From Sphingomonas glacialis (lineage in GTDB: Bacteria > Pseudomonadota > Alphaproteobacteria > Sphingomonadales > Sphingomonadaceae), in NCBI RefSeq assembly GCF_014653575.1, contig NZ_BNAQ01000004.1, forward strand, positions 124,001 to 188,000: a DNA stretch of 64,000 bases, written 5' to 3'. Below are positions 44,098-51,902 of the stretch, piece by piece. The notes under the pieces were generated by a model, which saw nothing but the letters and a program-made list of their open reading frames with translations, had not been told where the DNA came from and ran no database searches. The first letter of the stretch is position 1; the number at the start of each line of letters is the position of its first letter. Made by a program: the position numbers and the translations under genes.

Positions 44098-44694
44098 ATG
44101 CGATTTCTGATCGCTGACGATCATGAACTGGTGCTCGATGCCGTTGCATCGATGCTGCAGGCGCATTGGCCCGAAGCGCAGGTCGTAAGCGCGACGAACG
44201 CGCCCGACGTGAAGACGAGGCTTGTCAGCGAGAGCCCATTCGACCTGGTGTTGCTCGATCTGCACATGCCCGGGGTGAATGGCCTCGTCGATATTGGGAA
44301 GTTGATGCACGGAAACCCAAGCCGCTACGCGATCTTGTCGGGTTTCGTCGGCCAGCGTGAGGCCGTGCAATTGATGAATGATGGTGCGTCAGGCATCATT
44401 CCCAAGGCGATGCCGGCCGAATCGATGATAGCCGCTGTCCAGTTGATGCTCTCTGGCCAACGCTTCGCGCCTGCCGACATGCCCGCTTCGACGCATGCGG
44501 AAACGAATTTGACCGATCGCGAGATGGACGTCTTGCGGCGGCTGCACGAGGGTGAAGCGAATAAGGAGATCGCCAGGGCGCTCGGGATACAGGAGACAAC
44601 GGTCAAACTGCATCTGCGTTCGCTCGCGCTGAAGCTCGATGCCCGAAACCGGACCGAAATCGTCATCAAATCTCTGAAGTCCGGCGTTTTGTGA
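44098..44694 (+). CDS. NarL/LuxR-type response regulator
   Basis: The 198-residue protein has a receiver domain (ADDHE with Asp7/Asp8, phospho-acceptor Asp54 in LLDLHMPG, Lys in IPKAMP) and a C-terminal LuxR helix-turn-helix (LTDREMDVLRRLHEGEANKEIARALGIQETTVKLHLRSLALKL). It lies 14 bases after the kinase gene, as last gene of the H-NOX module. Targets may include the divergent hfa operon. Confidence 0.92.
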   Translation: MRFLIADDHELVLDAVASMLQAHWPEAQVVSATNAPDVKTRLVSESPFDLVLLDLHMPGVNGLVDIGKLMHGNPSRYAILSGFVGQREAVQLMNDGASGIIPKAMPAESMIAAVQLMLSGQRFAPADMPASTHAETNLTDREMDVLRRLHEGEANKEIARALGIQETTVKLHLRSLALKLDARNRTEIVIKSLKSGVL

Positions 44695-44983
44695 TCATTC
44701 GAGATCGGCCCTCTCGCGATCGCTTGCTCTCGAGCTCTGTGTAATGGCTCGCTCGAGCGCGGACTCGCAAACGTCTGTTCGGGAGCGACGGCTCGGATGA
44801 GCTGCGAAGGATGTGGCGAGGGGCGATCCTCGTCAGGCATTGCAGCATTGTCCCAGACCTTGCCGGATCGCCTCATCGAGCGGGTCATGCCGTTGTCGGC
44901 CGTCAGTCGCTGGACCTGCGCGCAGGTGTAGCAGCTGCCCGGTCGCAGTGCAGCAGCAGCGCTACGGGCTCGCCCGTTTTGCC

Positions 44984-45985
44984 TCATAAGCCGTTATAGG
45001 CGCGAAACCAGTCGACGAAGCGCGGGATGCCGTCCTTGATCGAGGTCGCCGGGCGAAACCCCACGTCGCGTTCGATCGCGCTGATATCGGCGAAGGTCGC
45101 CGGCACGTCGCCGGGCTGCATCGGCTGATAGTCGCGAATCGCCGCGATGCCGCAGGCCTGCTCGATCGTCGTGATCAGATCCTCGAGCCGCTCGGCCTGG
45201 CTGTTGCCGATATTGTAGCGCGCATGCGGTACGAAGCTGCCGCCGGGCTTTTCGAGGCCGTCATCGGCCGGCGGGCGATCGAGCGTGCCGACCACACCCT
45301 GGACGATGTCGTCGATGAAGGTGAAGTCGCGCATCATGTCGCCGCCGTTGAACACCTTGATCGGCTCGTGCTTGAGGATCGCGTCGGTGAACAGCCACGC
45401 CGCCATGTCGGGCCGCCCCCACGGACCATAGACGGTGAAGAAGCGAAGACCCGTCTGCGGCAGGCGGTAGAGATGGGCGTAGGTCTCGCTCATCAACTCG
45501 TCGGCGCGCTTGGTGGCGGCGTAGAGCGAGACGGGGTGATCGACGCGGTCCTCGAGGCGGAAGGGGACCGACGTGTTGGCGCCGTACACCGAGGAGGAGG
45601 AGGCGTAGACCATGTGCACGCCCGGCCGCGCGCGCGCGATCTCGAGCATGTTGAGATGCCCCGCGACATTGGCGCGGATGTATTTGCGCGGATGCGTCAG
45701 CGAATAGCGCACCCCCGCCTGCGCCGCTAGGTGGACGATCCCGGTAATCTCATGCCCGGCGAGCGCCGCTTCGAGCGCGTCTTCGTCGGCGATGTCGACG
45801 TCGTGAAACGCGAAGCGCGCGTCGCCCTCTGCCTCGCGCACCCAGGCGAGACGATCGTGCTTGAGATCGACGCTGTAATAGGGCTCGAAATTGTCGATCC
45901 CGATCACGTCGCGGCCATCCTGCAACAGCCGCCGTGCGACGTGCGCGCCGATAAAGCCGGCCGCGCCGGTCACCACTACCGTCAT
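44984..45985 (-). CDS. UDP-glucuronate 4-epimerase-type NAD-dependent epimerase
   Basis: The 333-residue short-chain dehydrogenase-type enzyme has the Rossmann start VVVTGAAGFIGAHVARRLL, NFEPYYSVDLKHDRL (typical of GlcA epimerases), VYASSSSVYG, the catalytic YAATK, and RFFTVYGPWGRPDMA. It should convert UDP-GlcA to UDP-GalA for surface polysaccharide or LPS. It lies next to the adhesion region and could supply sugar to the polysaccharide synthase at 36.3 kb, but that is inference. Confidence 0.9.
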   Translation of the reverse strand: MTVVVTGAAGFIGAHVARRLLQDGRDVIGIDNFEPYYSVDLKHDRLAWVREAEGDARFAFHDVDIADEDALEAALAGHEITGIVHLAAQAGVRYSLTHPRKYIRANVAGHLNMLEIARARPGVHMVYASSSSVYGANTSVPFRLEDRVDHPVSLYAATKRADELMSETYAHLYRLPQTGLRFFTVYGPWGRPDMAAWLFTDAILKHEPIKVFNGGDMMRDFTFIDDIVQGVVGTLDRPPADDGLEKPGGSFVPHARYNIGNSQAERLEDLITTIEQACGIAAIRDYQPMQPGDVPATFADISAIERDVGFRPATSIKDGIPRFVDWFRAYNGL

Positions 45986-46135
45986 CCCGATCCCCTTATC
46001 CCGCCAAGCGGCTCCGCCCTACACGGCGCGACACACCGCGGATATCCCCGCACGCAGCCGCTGGCATATCGCCGTTGCGCGCGGGCGTCTCCCGCGGCAC
46101 TCTGGCGTGCCTGAATTTCAACGAAGGCACGCTTC

Positions 46136-46483
46136 ATGACGACGGTGTACGGCATCCCTAATTGCGACACGGTAAAGAAGGCGCGCATTTGGCTCACCGA
46201 GCAGGGCGTCGCCTACGATTTCCACGATTATAAGAAGGCCGGCGTCCCCGAGGCCGAGCTGCGGGGGTGGGTCGATCGGCTCGGCTGGGAAACACTGCTC
46301 AACCGGGCGGGGACGACCTTTCGCAAGCTGCCCGACGCCGACAAGACCGATCTCGACGCTAAAAAGGCGATCGCGCTGATGCTTGCCAACCCCTCGACGA
46401 TCAAACGCCCGGTGCTCGTGCAGGGCGAGACGCTGCTGGCAGGCTTCAAGCCCGATACCTATCTATCGGCTGTAACCGCCTAG
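46136..46483 (+). CDS. ArsC/Spx-family thioredoxin-fold protein (YffB type)
   Basis: The 115-residue protein has the ArsC-family fold with one Cys in GIPNCDTVKKARIWL, then KKAGVPEAELRGWVDRLGWETLLNRAGTTFRKL and NPSTIKRPVLV. The KRPVL motif and single N-terminal Cys match YffB-like members, which probably act on glutathione or have lost arsenate reductase activity. No ars genes lie nearby. Confidence 0.87.
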   Translation: MTTVYGIPNCDTVKKARIWLTEQGVAYDFHDYKKAGVPEAELRGWVDRLGWETLLNRAGTTFRKLPDADKTDLDAKKAIALMLANPSTIKRPVLVQGETLLAGFKPDTYLSAVTA

Positions 46484-46494
46484 GAGAGACCGCC

Positions 46495-46776
46495 ATGCCG
46501 ACTGCACGCTGGAACGACACCGTCATCGCCCAGTCCGACGATACCGTCGTCGTCGAAGGCAATCACTATTTCCCCGCCGACAGCATCGTCGCCGAATATT
46601 TCGAGGACAGCGCGACGCATTCGCATTGCCCGTGGAAGGGCGAGGCGAGCTACAAGACGATCGTCGTAGACGGCAAGCGCAACGCCGATGCCGCCTGGTA
46701 CTACCCCGACCCCAAGCCCAAGGCGGCCGAAATCAAGGACCGCTTCGCCTTCTGGAAGGGCGTCGCGGTAAAGTAA
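46495..46776 (+). CDS. DUF427 protein
   Basis: The 93-residue protein shows the DUF427 pattern: [28 protein letters not shown], then [30 protein letters not shown] and [11 protein letters not shown]. This is a small, widely spread beta-strand protein with unknown function. It follows the ArsC-like gene after 11 bases, with an AGGAGAG site, so the two form an operon. Confidence 0.92.
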   Translation: MPTARWNDTVIAQSDDTVVVEGNHYFPADSIVAEYFEDSATHSHCPWKGEASYKTIVVDGKRNADAAWYYPDPKPKAAEIKDRFAFWKGVAVK

Positions 46777-46846
46777 GACGACGCCGCGCCGGCGCCCGAT
46801 GCGGGGCGCTGGCGTCGCATCGCGCGAGGCGCTATTCGCGTTGGCC

Positions 46847-47722
46847 ATGTCCACGACCTTCACGATCGACACCGCGACCAGTCGCGCCAATCCAACCCCG
46901 GCGCCGATGAAGCGCCTCACCGTTCCGGCGATCCGCGCCCGCAAGGCGGACGGGCAGGGCGGCGGCGAGCCGCTGGTGATGCTCACCGCCTATACGGTCC
47001 GCACCGCGCAGTTGCTCGATCCGCATTGCGATATGCTGCTCGTCGGCGACAGCCTCGGCCAAGTGATCTACGGCCTCCCCTCAACCATTCCCGTCACGCT
47101 CGAGATGATGGCCGCGCATGGCGCGGCGGTGGTGCGTGGGAGCTATCACAGCGTCGTCGTCATCGACATGCCGTTCGGCAGCTATGAGGCGAGCCCCGAA
47201 AAGGCGTTCGAGAGCGCGGCGTGGTTGCTCAAGCAGACCGGCGCCGCCGCGGTGAAGCTCGAAGGCGGCACGGCGATGGCGCCGACCGTCGCCTTCCTGT
47301 CCGAGCGCGGCATCCCGGTGATGGGGCATGTCGGGCTCACGCCGCAGGCGGTCAACGCGCTCGGCGGCTATGGCGCGCGCGGCCGTAGTGCTGCCGAGGC
47401 CGCCAAGATCGTCGCCGATGCCAAAGCGGTGGCGGAAGCCGGCGCCTTTGCGGTGGTGATCGAAGGCGTGGTCGAGCCGATTGCGATCCAGATCACGCGC
47501 AGCATTGCCTGCCCGACGATCGGCATCGGTGCTTCGGCCCAGTGCGACGGGCAAGTGCTCGTCACCGAGGACATGCTCGGCATGTTCGAACGCACCGCGC
47601 GCTTCGTGAAGAAGTTCGACGATCTGTCGGGTCGTATTTCCGCCGCGGTAGACCAGTACGCCACCGACGTGCGATCGCGGGCCTTCCCCGGCGTGGAGCA
47701 GATCTACGCCCCGAAGGACTAG
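46847..47722 (+). CDS. panB: 3-methyl-2-oxobutanoate hydroxymethyltransferase
   Basis: The 291-residue enzyme adds a hydroxymethyl group from methylene-tetrahydrofolate to 2-oxoisovalerate, the first step of pantothenate synthesis. PanB signs are the Mg-binding [51 protein letters not shown] (catalytic Glu) and [17 protein letters not shown] at 46847 is chosen; the frame opens earlier without family similarity. panC is not in the window. Confidence 0.95.
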   Translation: MSTTFTIDTATSRANPTPAPMKRLTVPAIRARKADGQGGGEPLVMLTAYTVRTAQLLDPHCDMLLVGDSLGQVIYGLPSTIPVTLEMMAAHGAAVVRGSYHSVVVIDMPFGSYEASPEKAFESAAWLLKQTGAAAVKLEGGTAMAPTVAFLSERGIPVMGHVGLTPQAVNALGGYGARGRSAAEAAKIVADAKAVAEAGAFAVVIEGVVEPIAIQITRSIACPTIGIGASAQCDGQVLVTEDMLGMFERTARFVKKFDDLSGRISAAVDQYATDVRSRAFPGVEQIYAPKD

Positions 47723-47811
47723 CGTCCGCACCCGTTTTTTGAACGCTTTTGTTTGGCGGGCGGCGCGGCTAAGGTCCGTGCCTTCCTGCCCTGATCCGAT
47801 GGAGTTCCCCC

Positions 47812-48513
47812 TTGGCCCTGCCGCCGAATACCGATGCCGCATTCCTGCGCGAAGTCGACGAGGAACTGCGCCGCGATCAGATGGCGAAGGCGGCGCGGCG
47901 TTACGGCGTCGCGGCGATCGCGGTGATCGTGCTCGCGCTCGTCGGTTTTGCCGGCTGGCTGCTGTGGCAGTCGCACGAACAAAGTGTCGCTGCCGATGAA
48001 GGCGCGGCGCTCTCCAAGGCGTATGACGATCTCAACGCCGCCAAGCCCGATGCGGCGCAGGGCGAACTGACCGCGCTCGCCCAGTCGCGCGGCGAGGGCT
48101 ATCGCGCGCTCGCGCTGATGAGCCAGGGCGACGCGCTGCTGCAGAAGAAGGATTTGCGCGGTGCCGCCGCCAAGTTCGGCGCGGTCGCCAGCGACACGTC
48201 GATCGGCCAGCCGTTCCGCGACCTCGCGCTCGTCCGCCAGACCACCGCCGAGTTCGATACGGTGAAGCCCGACGTCGTCGTCGCGCGGCTGCGCGGCATC
48301 GCTGTCAAGGGCAATCCGTGGTTCGGCAGCGCGGGCGAGCTCGTCGCGATCTCGTATCTGCGGATGGGCCGGCGCGATCTGGCGGGGACGCTCTACGGAC
48401 AGATTGCGCAAAACCCCGATATGCCCGAAACGATCCGGCAACGTGCGGTTCAGATGGCGGGTATATTGGGCGTCGACGCTGTGGCCGGGTCTAAGGAACA
48501 AAAATCGCAATGA
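47812..48513 (+). CDS. YfgM-like TPR membrane protein upstream of BamB
   Basis: The 233-residue protein has a short cytoplasmic start (FLREVDEELRRDQMAKAARRYG), a single membrane helix (VAAIAVIVLALVGFAGWLLW) and a periplasmic helical/TPR-like region. The same form as YfgM, which partners with the periplasmic chaperone network and in many genomes precedes bamB. The start is TTG at 47812. The end overlaps the bamB ATG by four bases. Confidence 0.85.
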   Translation: MALPPNTDAAFLREVDEELRRDQMAKAARRYGVAAIAVIVLALVGFAGWLLWQSHEQSVAADEGAALSKAYDDLNAAKPDAAQGELTALAQSRGEGYRALALMSQGDALLQKKDLRGAAAKFGAVASDTSIGQPFRDLALVRQTTAEFDTVKPDVVVARLRGIAVKGNPWFGSAGELVAISYLRMGRRDLAGTLYGQIAQNPDMPETIRQRAVQMAGILGVDAVAGSKEQKSQ

Positions 48514-49877
48514 AGATGACCAACCGCTATCTCCTGATCGCCGTCTCCGCCGTTGCGCTGAGCAGCTGCGCCGCGTTCAAGGGCAAGAAGAAGACCCCGG
48601 TGCTCGGTCAGCGGATCGCGATCCTCGCCAGCGAGAACGACGTCGTTGCCGACAAGACGATCGCCGGCGTCGAAGTGCTGGTGCCGCCCGCCACGGCGAA
48701 CGAATCCTGGGCGCAGCCGGGCGGCAACCCGTCGAAGGCGCTTGGCCAGGTTGCCCTCGGCACCAATCTTTCGCGCGTCTGGACCGCCGCGATCGACGGC
48801 GGCAGCAACCGCCAGCGGCTCGGTGCGGCGCCCGTCGTCGCCGGTGGGCGGCTTTATACGATCGACGTCGATGCGACGATCCACGCTTTCTCCGCGACCA
48901 CGGGCGCGAAGGTCTGGGCGACCGACATCGCCAAGACCGAGAAGGCCAAGGCCGACAAGAAGGCGCGCGGCGCGCGCTTCGGTGGCGGCGTGAGCTTCGA
49001 TGAGGGCAAGGTGTTCGCGACCGACGGCCTCGGCGACGTCGTCGCGCTCGAGGCGGCGACGGGCAAGGTGCTGTGGCGCGTCAAGCCGGGCTCGCCGCTG
49101 CGCGGGGCTCCGACCGTCGCCAATGGCCAGGTCTATGTGCTGAGCCAGGACAATCAGCTGTTCGCGCTGTCGCAGGCCGATGGCACGGTGGTGTGGAACC
49201 AGTCGGGTTCGGTCGAGACGCAGGGCGTGTTCGGCGTCGCGGCGCCTGCGGTCAGCCAGGGGACGGTCGTCGCCGGCTTCTCCTCGGGTGAGCTCAACGC
49301 CTATCGCTACGAAAACGGCCGCACGCTGTGGCAGGACGCGCTGTCGCGCTCGACGATCTCGACCTCGGTCTCGTCGCTTGCCGACGTCGATGCCGATCCG
49401 GTGATCGACCGCGGGATCGTCTATGCGGTCGGGCAGGGCGGTCGCATGGTCGCGATCGAGATCGATTCGGGCCAGCGGCTGTGGGAGCAGAATTTCGCAG
49501 GCATCTCGACCCCGTGGGTCGCGGGTGAGTGGGTGTTCATCGTCACCGACGATGCTCGGCTCGTTTGCCTCGCGCGTGCGACGGGCAAAGTACGGTGGAT
49601 CAGCCAGCTGCGCCATTACATGAGCGAGAAGACCAAGAAGGACGGCACCCTCAAGGAAGGCAAGAAGGCCAACCCGGTGACGTGGTTCGGCCCGGTGCTG
49701 GCGGGTGGGCGTCTGGTGCTGACCAATTCGGCGGGGCAGATCGTCTCGGCCTCGGTCGACAGCGGCAAGGTCGGTACGGTGATCGAGAACAAGACGCCGT
49801 TCACGCTGCCGCCGATCGTGTCGAATTCGACGCTCTATGTGCTCGATCAAAAAGGCCGCGTCGCAGCCTATCGCTGA
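48510..49877 (+). CDS. bamB: BamB, outer-membrane assembly lipoprotein
   Basis: The 455-residue lipoprotein of the BAM complex helps insert beta-barrel proteins. Lipobox LSSC with Cys20, then PQQ-like beta-propeller blades (GGRLYTIDVDATIHAFSATTGAKVW, GLGDVVALEAATGKVLWRVKPG, LFALSQADGTVVWNQSG, GRMVAIEIDSGQRLWEQNF), the last ending with LYVLDQKGRVAAYR. It is somewhat longer than E. coli BamB (392), with an extended N-terminal segment. Coupled to the YfgM-like gene and followed by der, the usual alphaproteobacterial and enterobacterial order. Confidence 0.92.
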   Translation: MKMTNRYLLIAVSAVALSSCAAFKGKKKTPVLGQRIAILASENDVVADKTIAGVEVLVPPATANESWAQPGGNPSKALGQVALGTNLSRVWTAAIDGGSNRQRLGAAPVVAGGRLYTIDVDATIHAFSATTGAKVWATDIAKTEKAKADKKARGARFGGGVSFDEGKVFATDGLGDVVALEAATGKVLWRVKPGSPLRGAPTVANGQVYVLSQDNQLFALSQADGTVVWNQSGSVETQGVFGVAAPAVSQGTVVAGFSSGELNAYRYENGRTLWQDALSRSTISTSVSSLADVDADPVIDRGIVYAVGQGGRMVAIEIDSGQRLWEQNFAGISTPWVAGEWVFIVTDDARLVCLARATGKVRWISQLRHYMSEKTKKDGTLKEGKKANPVTWFGPVLAGGRLVLTNSAGQIVSASVDSGKVGTVIENKTPFTLPPIVSNSTLYVLDQKGRVAAYR

Positions 49878-49939
49878 CCTGTTACCCGGTAGTACCGGGC
49901 GGGGGTGACGAAACGTTGCGCGTGCCGTAAGGAGCGCGC

Positions 49940-51340
49940 ATGTCCAAAACCCCCGTGGTCGCGATTATCGGCCGGCCGAACGTCGGCAAATCGACGCTAT
50001 TCAATCGCCTTGTCGGCAAGAAGCTCGCTCTGGTCGACGATCGCCCCGGCGTGACGCGCGATCGCCGTGAGGGCGATGCGACGCTTGTCGGTTTGAATTT
50101 CCGTATCATCGACACCGCCGGCTACGAGGACGAGGACGCCGCGTCCTTGCCCGGCCGGATGCGCCAGCAGACCGAGGCGGCCGTCGCGCAGGCCGACGTC
50201 GCATTGTTCATGTTCGATTCGCGCGTCGGGCTGGTGCCGCTCGACGAAGAGATTGCGCGCTGGCTGCGCGGCTCGAAGACCCCGGTGATCCTCGTCGCCA
50301 ACAAGGCCGAGGGCAAGGCGGGGGCCGACGGCATCCTCGAATCGCTGTCGCTTGGCTTTGGCGATCCGGTCGAACTGTCGGCCGAGCATGGCGAGGGGCT
50401 GGTCGAACTGTTCGACGCATTGCTCCCCTATATCGAGCCCGAGAAGAACGCCGCTGGCGAAGACATCCCGCACGGCCTCGACGAAGACGAGGAATATGCC
50501 CCCGACGCGCCGCTCAAGCTGGCGATCATCGGCCGGCCTAACGCGGGCAAGTCGACGCTGATCAACCAGATCCTCGGCGAGCAGCGCCTCATCACTGGCC
50601 CCGAGGCGGGCATTACGCGCGATTCGATCGCGGTCGACTGGATCTGGCACGATCCCGAGCGCGAACATGGCGAGGATGCGCGCAAGGTCAGGCTGATCGA
50701 TACCGCGGGAATGCGCAAGCGTGCCAATGTCCAGGACAAGCTCGAAAAGCTGTCGGTCGCCGACGCGCTCCACGCGATCGACTTCGCCGAAGTCGTCGTG
50801 CTGCTGCTCGACGCGACGCGCGGGCTCGAATCGCAGGATCTGCGGATCGCCGACGCCGCGCTGCAGGAAGGCCGCGCGCTGATCGTCGCGATCAACAAAT
50901 GGGATATCGCCGAGAACGGCTCGAGCCTGTTCAACGGCATTCGCGGCGCGCTCGAGGAAGGGCTCAGCCAGATCAAGGGCATGCCAGTGCTGACCGTGTC
51001 GGGCGCGACCGGCAAGGGCATCGACACGTTGCTCAAGGTCGCGTTCGAGACGCGCGACACTTGGTCGCACCGCGTCGGTACCGGCGAGCTCAACCGCTGG
51101 TTCGAGAAGGCGGTCGAAGCCAACCCGCCGCCCGCACCCGGCGGCAAGCGGATCAAGCTGCGCTACATGACGCAGGCCAAGACGCGGCCGCCAGGCTTCG
51201 TGCTCTTCGGCACGCGAGTCGATCAATTGCCGATGAGCTATCAGCGGTATCTGATCAACGGTATCCGGCGCGACCTGGGCTTTGGGGCCGTTCCGGTCCG
51301 GCTAACCTTGCGGGCGCCGAAGAACCCATTCGATCGCTAA
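49940..51340 (+). CDS. der: GTPase Der (EngA)
   Basis: The 466-residue ribosome-assembly GTPase has two G domains in tandem: first GRPNVGKSTLFNRLVGKK with DTAGYEDED and ANKAEG; second GRPNAGKSTLINQILGEQ with DTAGMRKRANVQ and INKWDI; then the C-terminal KH-like domain (ELNRWFEKAVEANPPP...YMTQAKTRPPGFVLFG). Acts in 50S subunit maturation. Follows bamB by 62 bases, as is common. Confidence 0.96.
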   Translation: MSKTPVVAIIGRPNVGKSTLFNRLVGKKLALVDDRPGVTRDRREGDATLVGLNFRIIDTAGYEDEDAASLPGRMRQQTEAAVAQADVALFMFDSRVGLVPLDEEIARWLRGSKTPVILVANKAEGKAGADGILESLSLGFGDPVELSAEHGEGLVELFDALLPYIEPEKNAAGEDIPHGLDEDEEYAPDAPLKLAIIGRPNAGKSTLINQILGEQRLITGPEAGITRDSIAVDWIWHDPEREHGEDARKVRLIDTAGMRKRANVQDKLEKLSVADALHAIDFAEVVVLLLDATRGLESQDLRIADAALQEGRALIVAINKWDIAENGSSLFNGIRGALEEGLSQIKGMPVLTVSGATGKGIDTLLKVAFETRDTWSHRVGTGELNRWFEKAVEANPPPAPGGKRIKLRYMTQAKTRPPGFVLFGTRVDQLPMSYQRYLINGIRRDLGFGAVPVRLTLRAPKNPFDR

Positions 51341-51485
51341 TCGAACGGGCAAGTCTTTATCCACACTATTGATTGAACCATTATTCTGCGCTCAATTTTG
51401 GTGTTTCCTGCTCGATATCAACCACTCGTTTACTTCAACTGCCTAATATTACGGTAGTGGAGCGGTAGGTCCGTGGGAGGTTGCA

Positions 51486-51893
51486 GTGGCGGTCGAAGAG
51501 AAGGATTTGGTCGACTGGACCGCATTCGCGCGTGCGCGTGCCGAACTGGGCGCCGGGTTCGTACGGATCCTCGGCTATTTTCGCGAAGACGGCGTCAAGT
51601 CGGTCGCCGCGATCGAAGCCGCGATGCGCGCTGGCAGCGCCGCCGGGATGGTGATCCCGGCGCATACGCTTAAAGGCGAGGCGCTGCAGTTCGGGGCAGG
51701 GCCACTGGGTGCTGTGGCAGAGCGGATCGAGACGATCGCGCGCGATTGCGTCGAGAGCCGCGATACGCCCGAGGAAGCGCTCAGCGACATCGTCGCGCTG
51801 CGCCCGCTGTTCGATGCGACGCTGGCGATGCTCGAGCGCGAGTCGAACCCGCTGGTGGCACGCCGCCCAGCCTTTGGGCGTCGCGCGGTCTGA
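51486..51893 (+). CDS. Histidine phosphotransfer (Hpt) protein
   Basis: The 135-residue helical protein has an Hpt motif AHTLKGEALQFGA with phospho-accepting His60. It likely shuttles phosphate between a hybrid kinase and a response regulator. The GTG start follows a GGAGG run at 51477-51481. It is convergent with the long coiled-coil gene. The ~145-bp gap before it is AT-richer than average and holds no gene. Confidence 0.82.
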   Translation: MAVEEKDLVDWTAFARARAELGAGFVRILGYFREDGVKSVAAIEAAMRAGSAAGMVIPAHTLKGEALQFGAGPLGAVAERIETIARDCVESRDTPEEALSDIVALRPLFDATLAMLERESNPLVARRPAFGRRAV

Positions 51894-51902
51894 CGGCGCG
51901 GC

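Noticed and set aside
35924-44983. Genomic island with attachment-site duplication at tRNA-Gln
   Set aside because: No repeat of the tRNA 3' end and no integrase could be found, so only composition supports transfer.
44695-44983. Possible small gene or RNA after the LuxR-type regulator
   Set aside because: Open frames on both strands are short, lack ribosome sites and show no likeness; nothing could be supported.
51341-51485. AT-richer gap after der as a possible insertion scar or riboswitch
   Set aside because: No inverted ends, direct repeats or recognisable RNA fold; likely just a promoter region for the Hpt gene.
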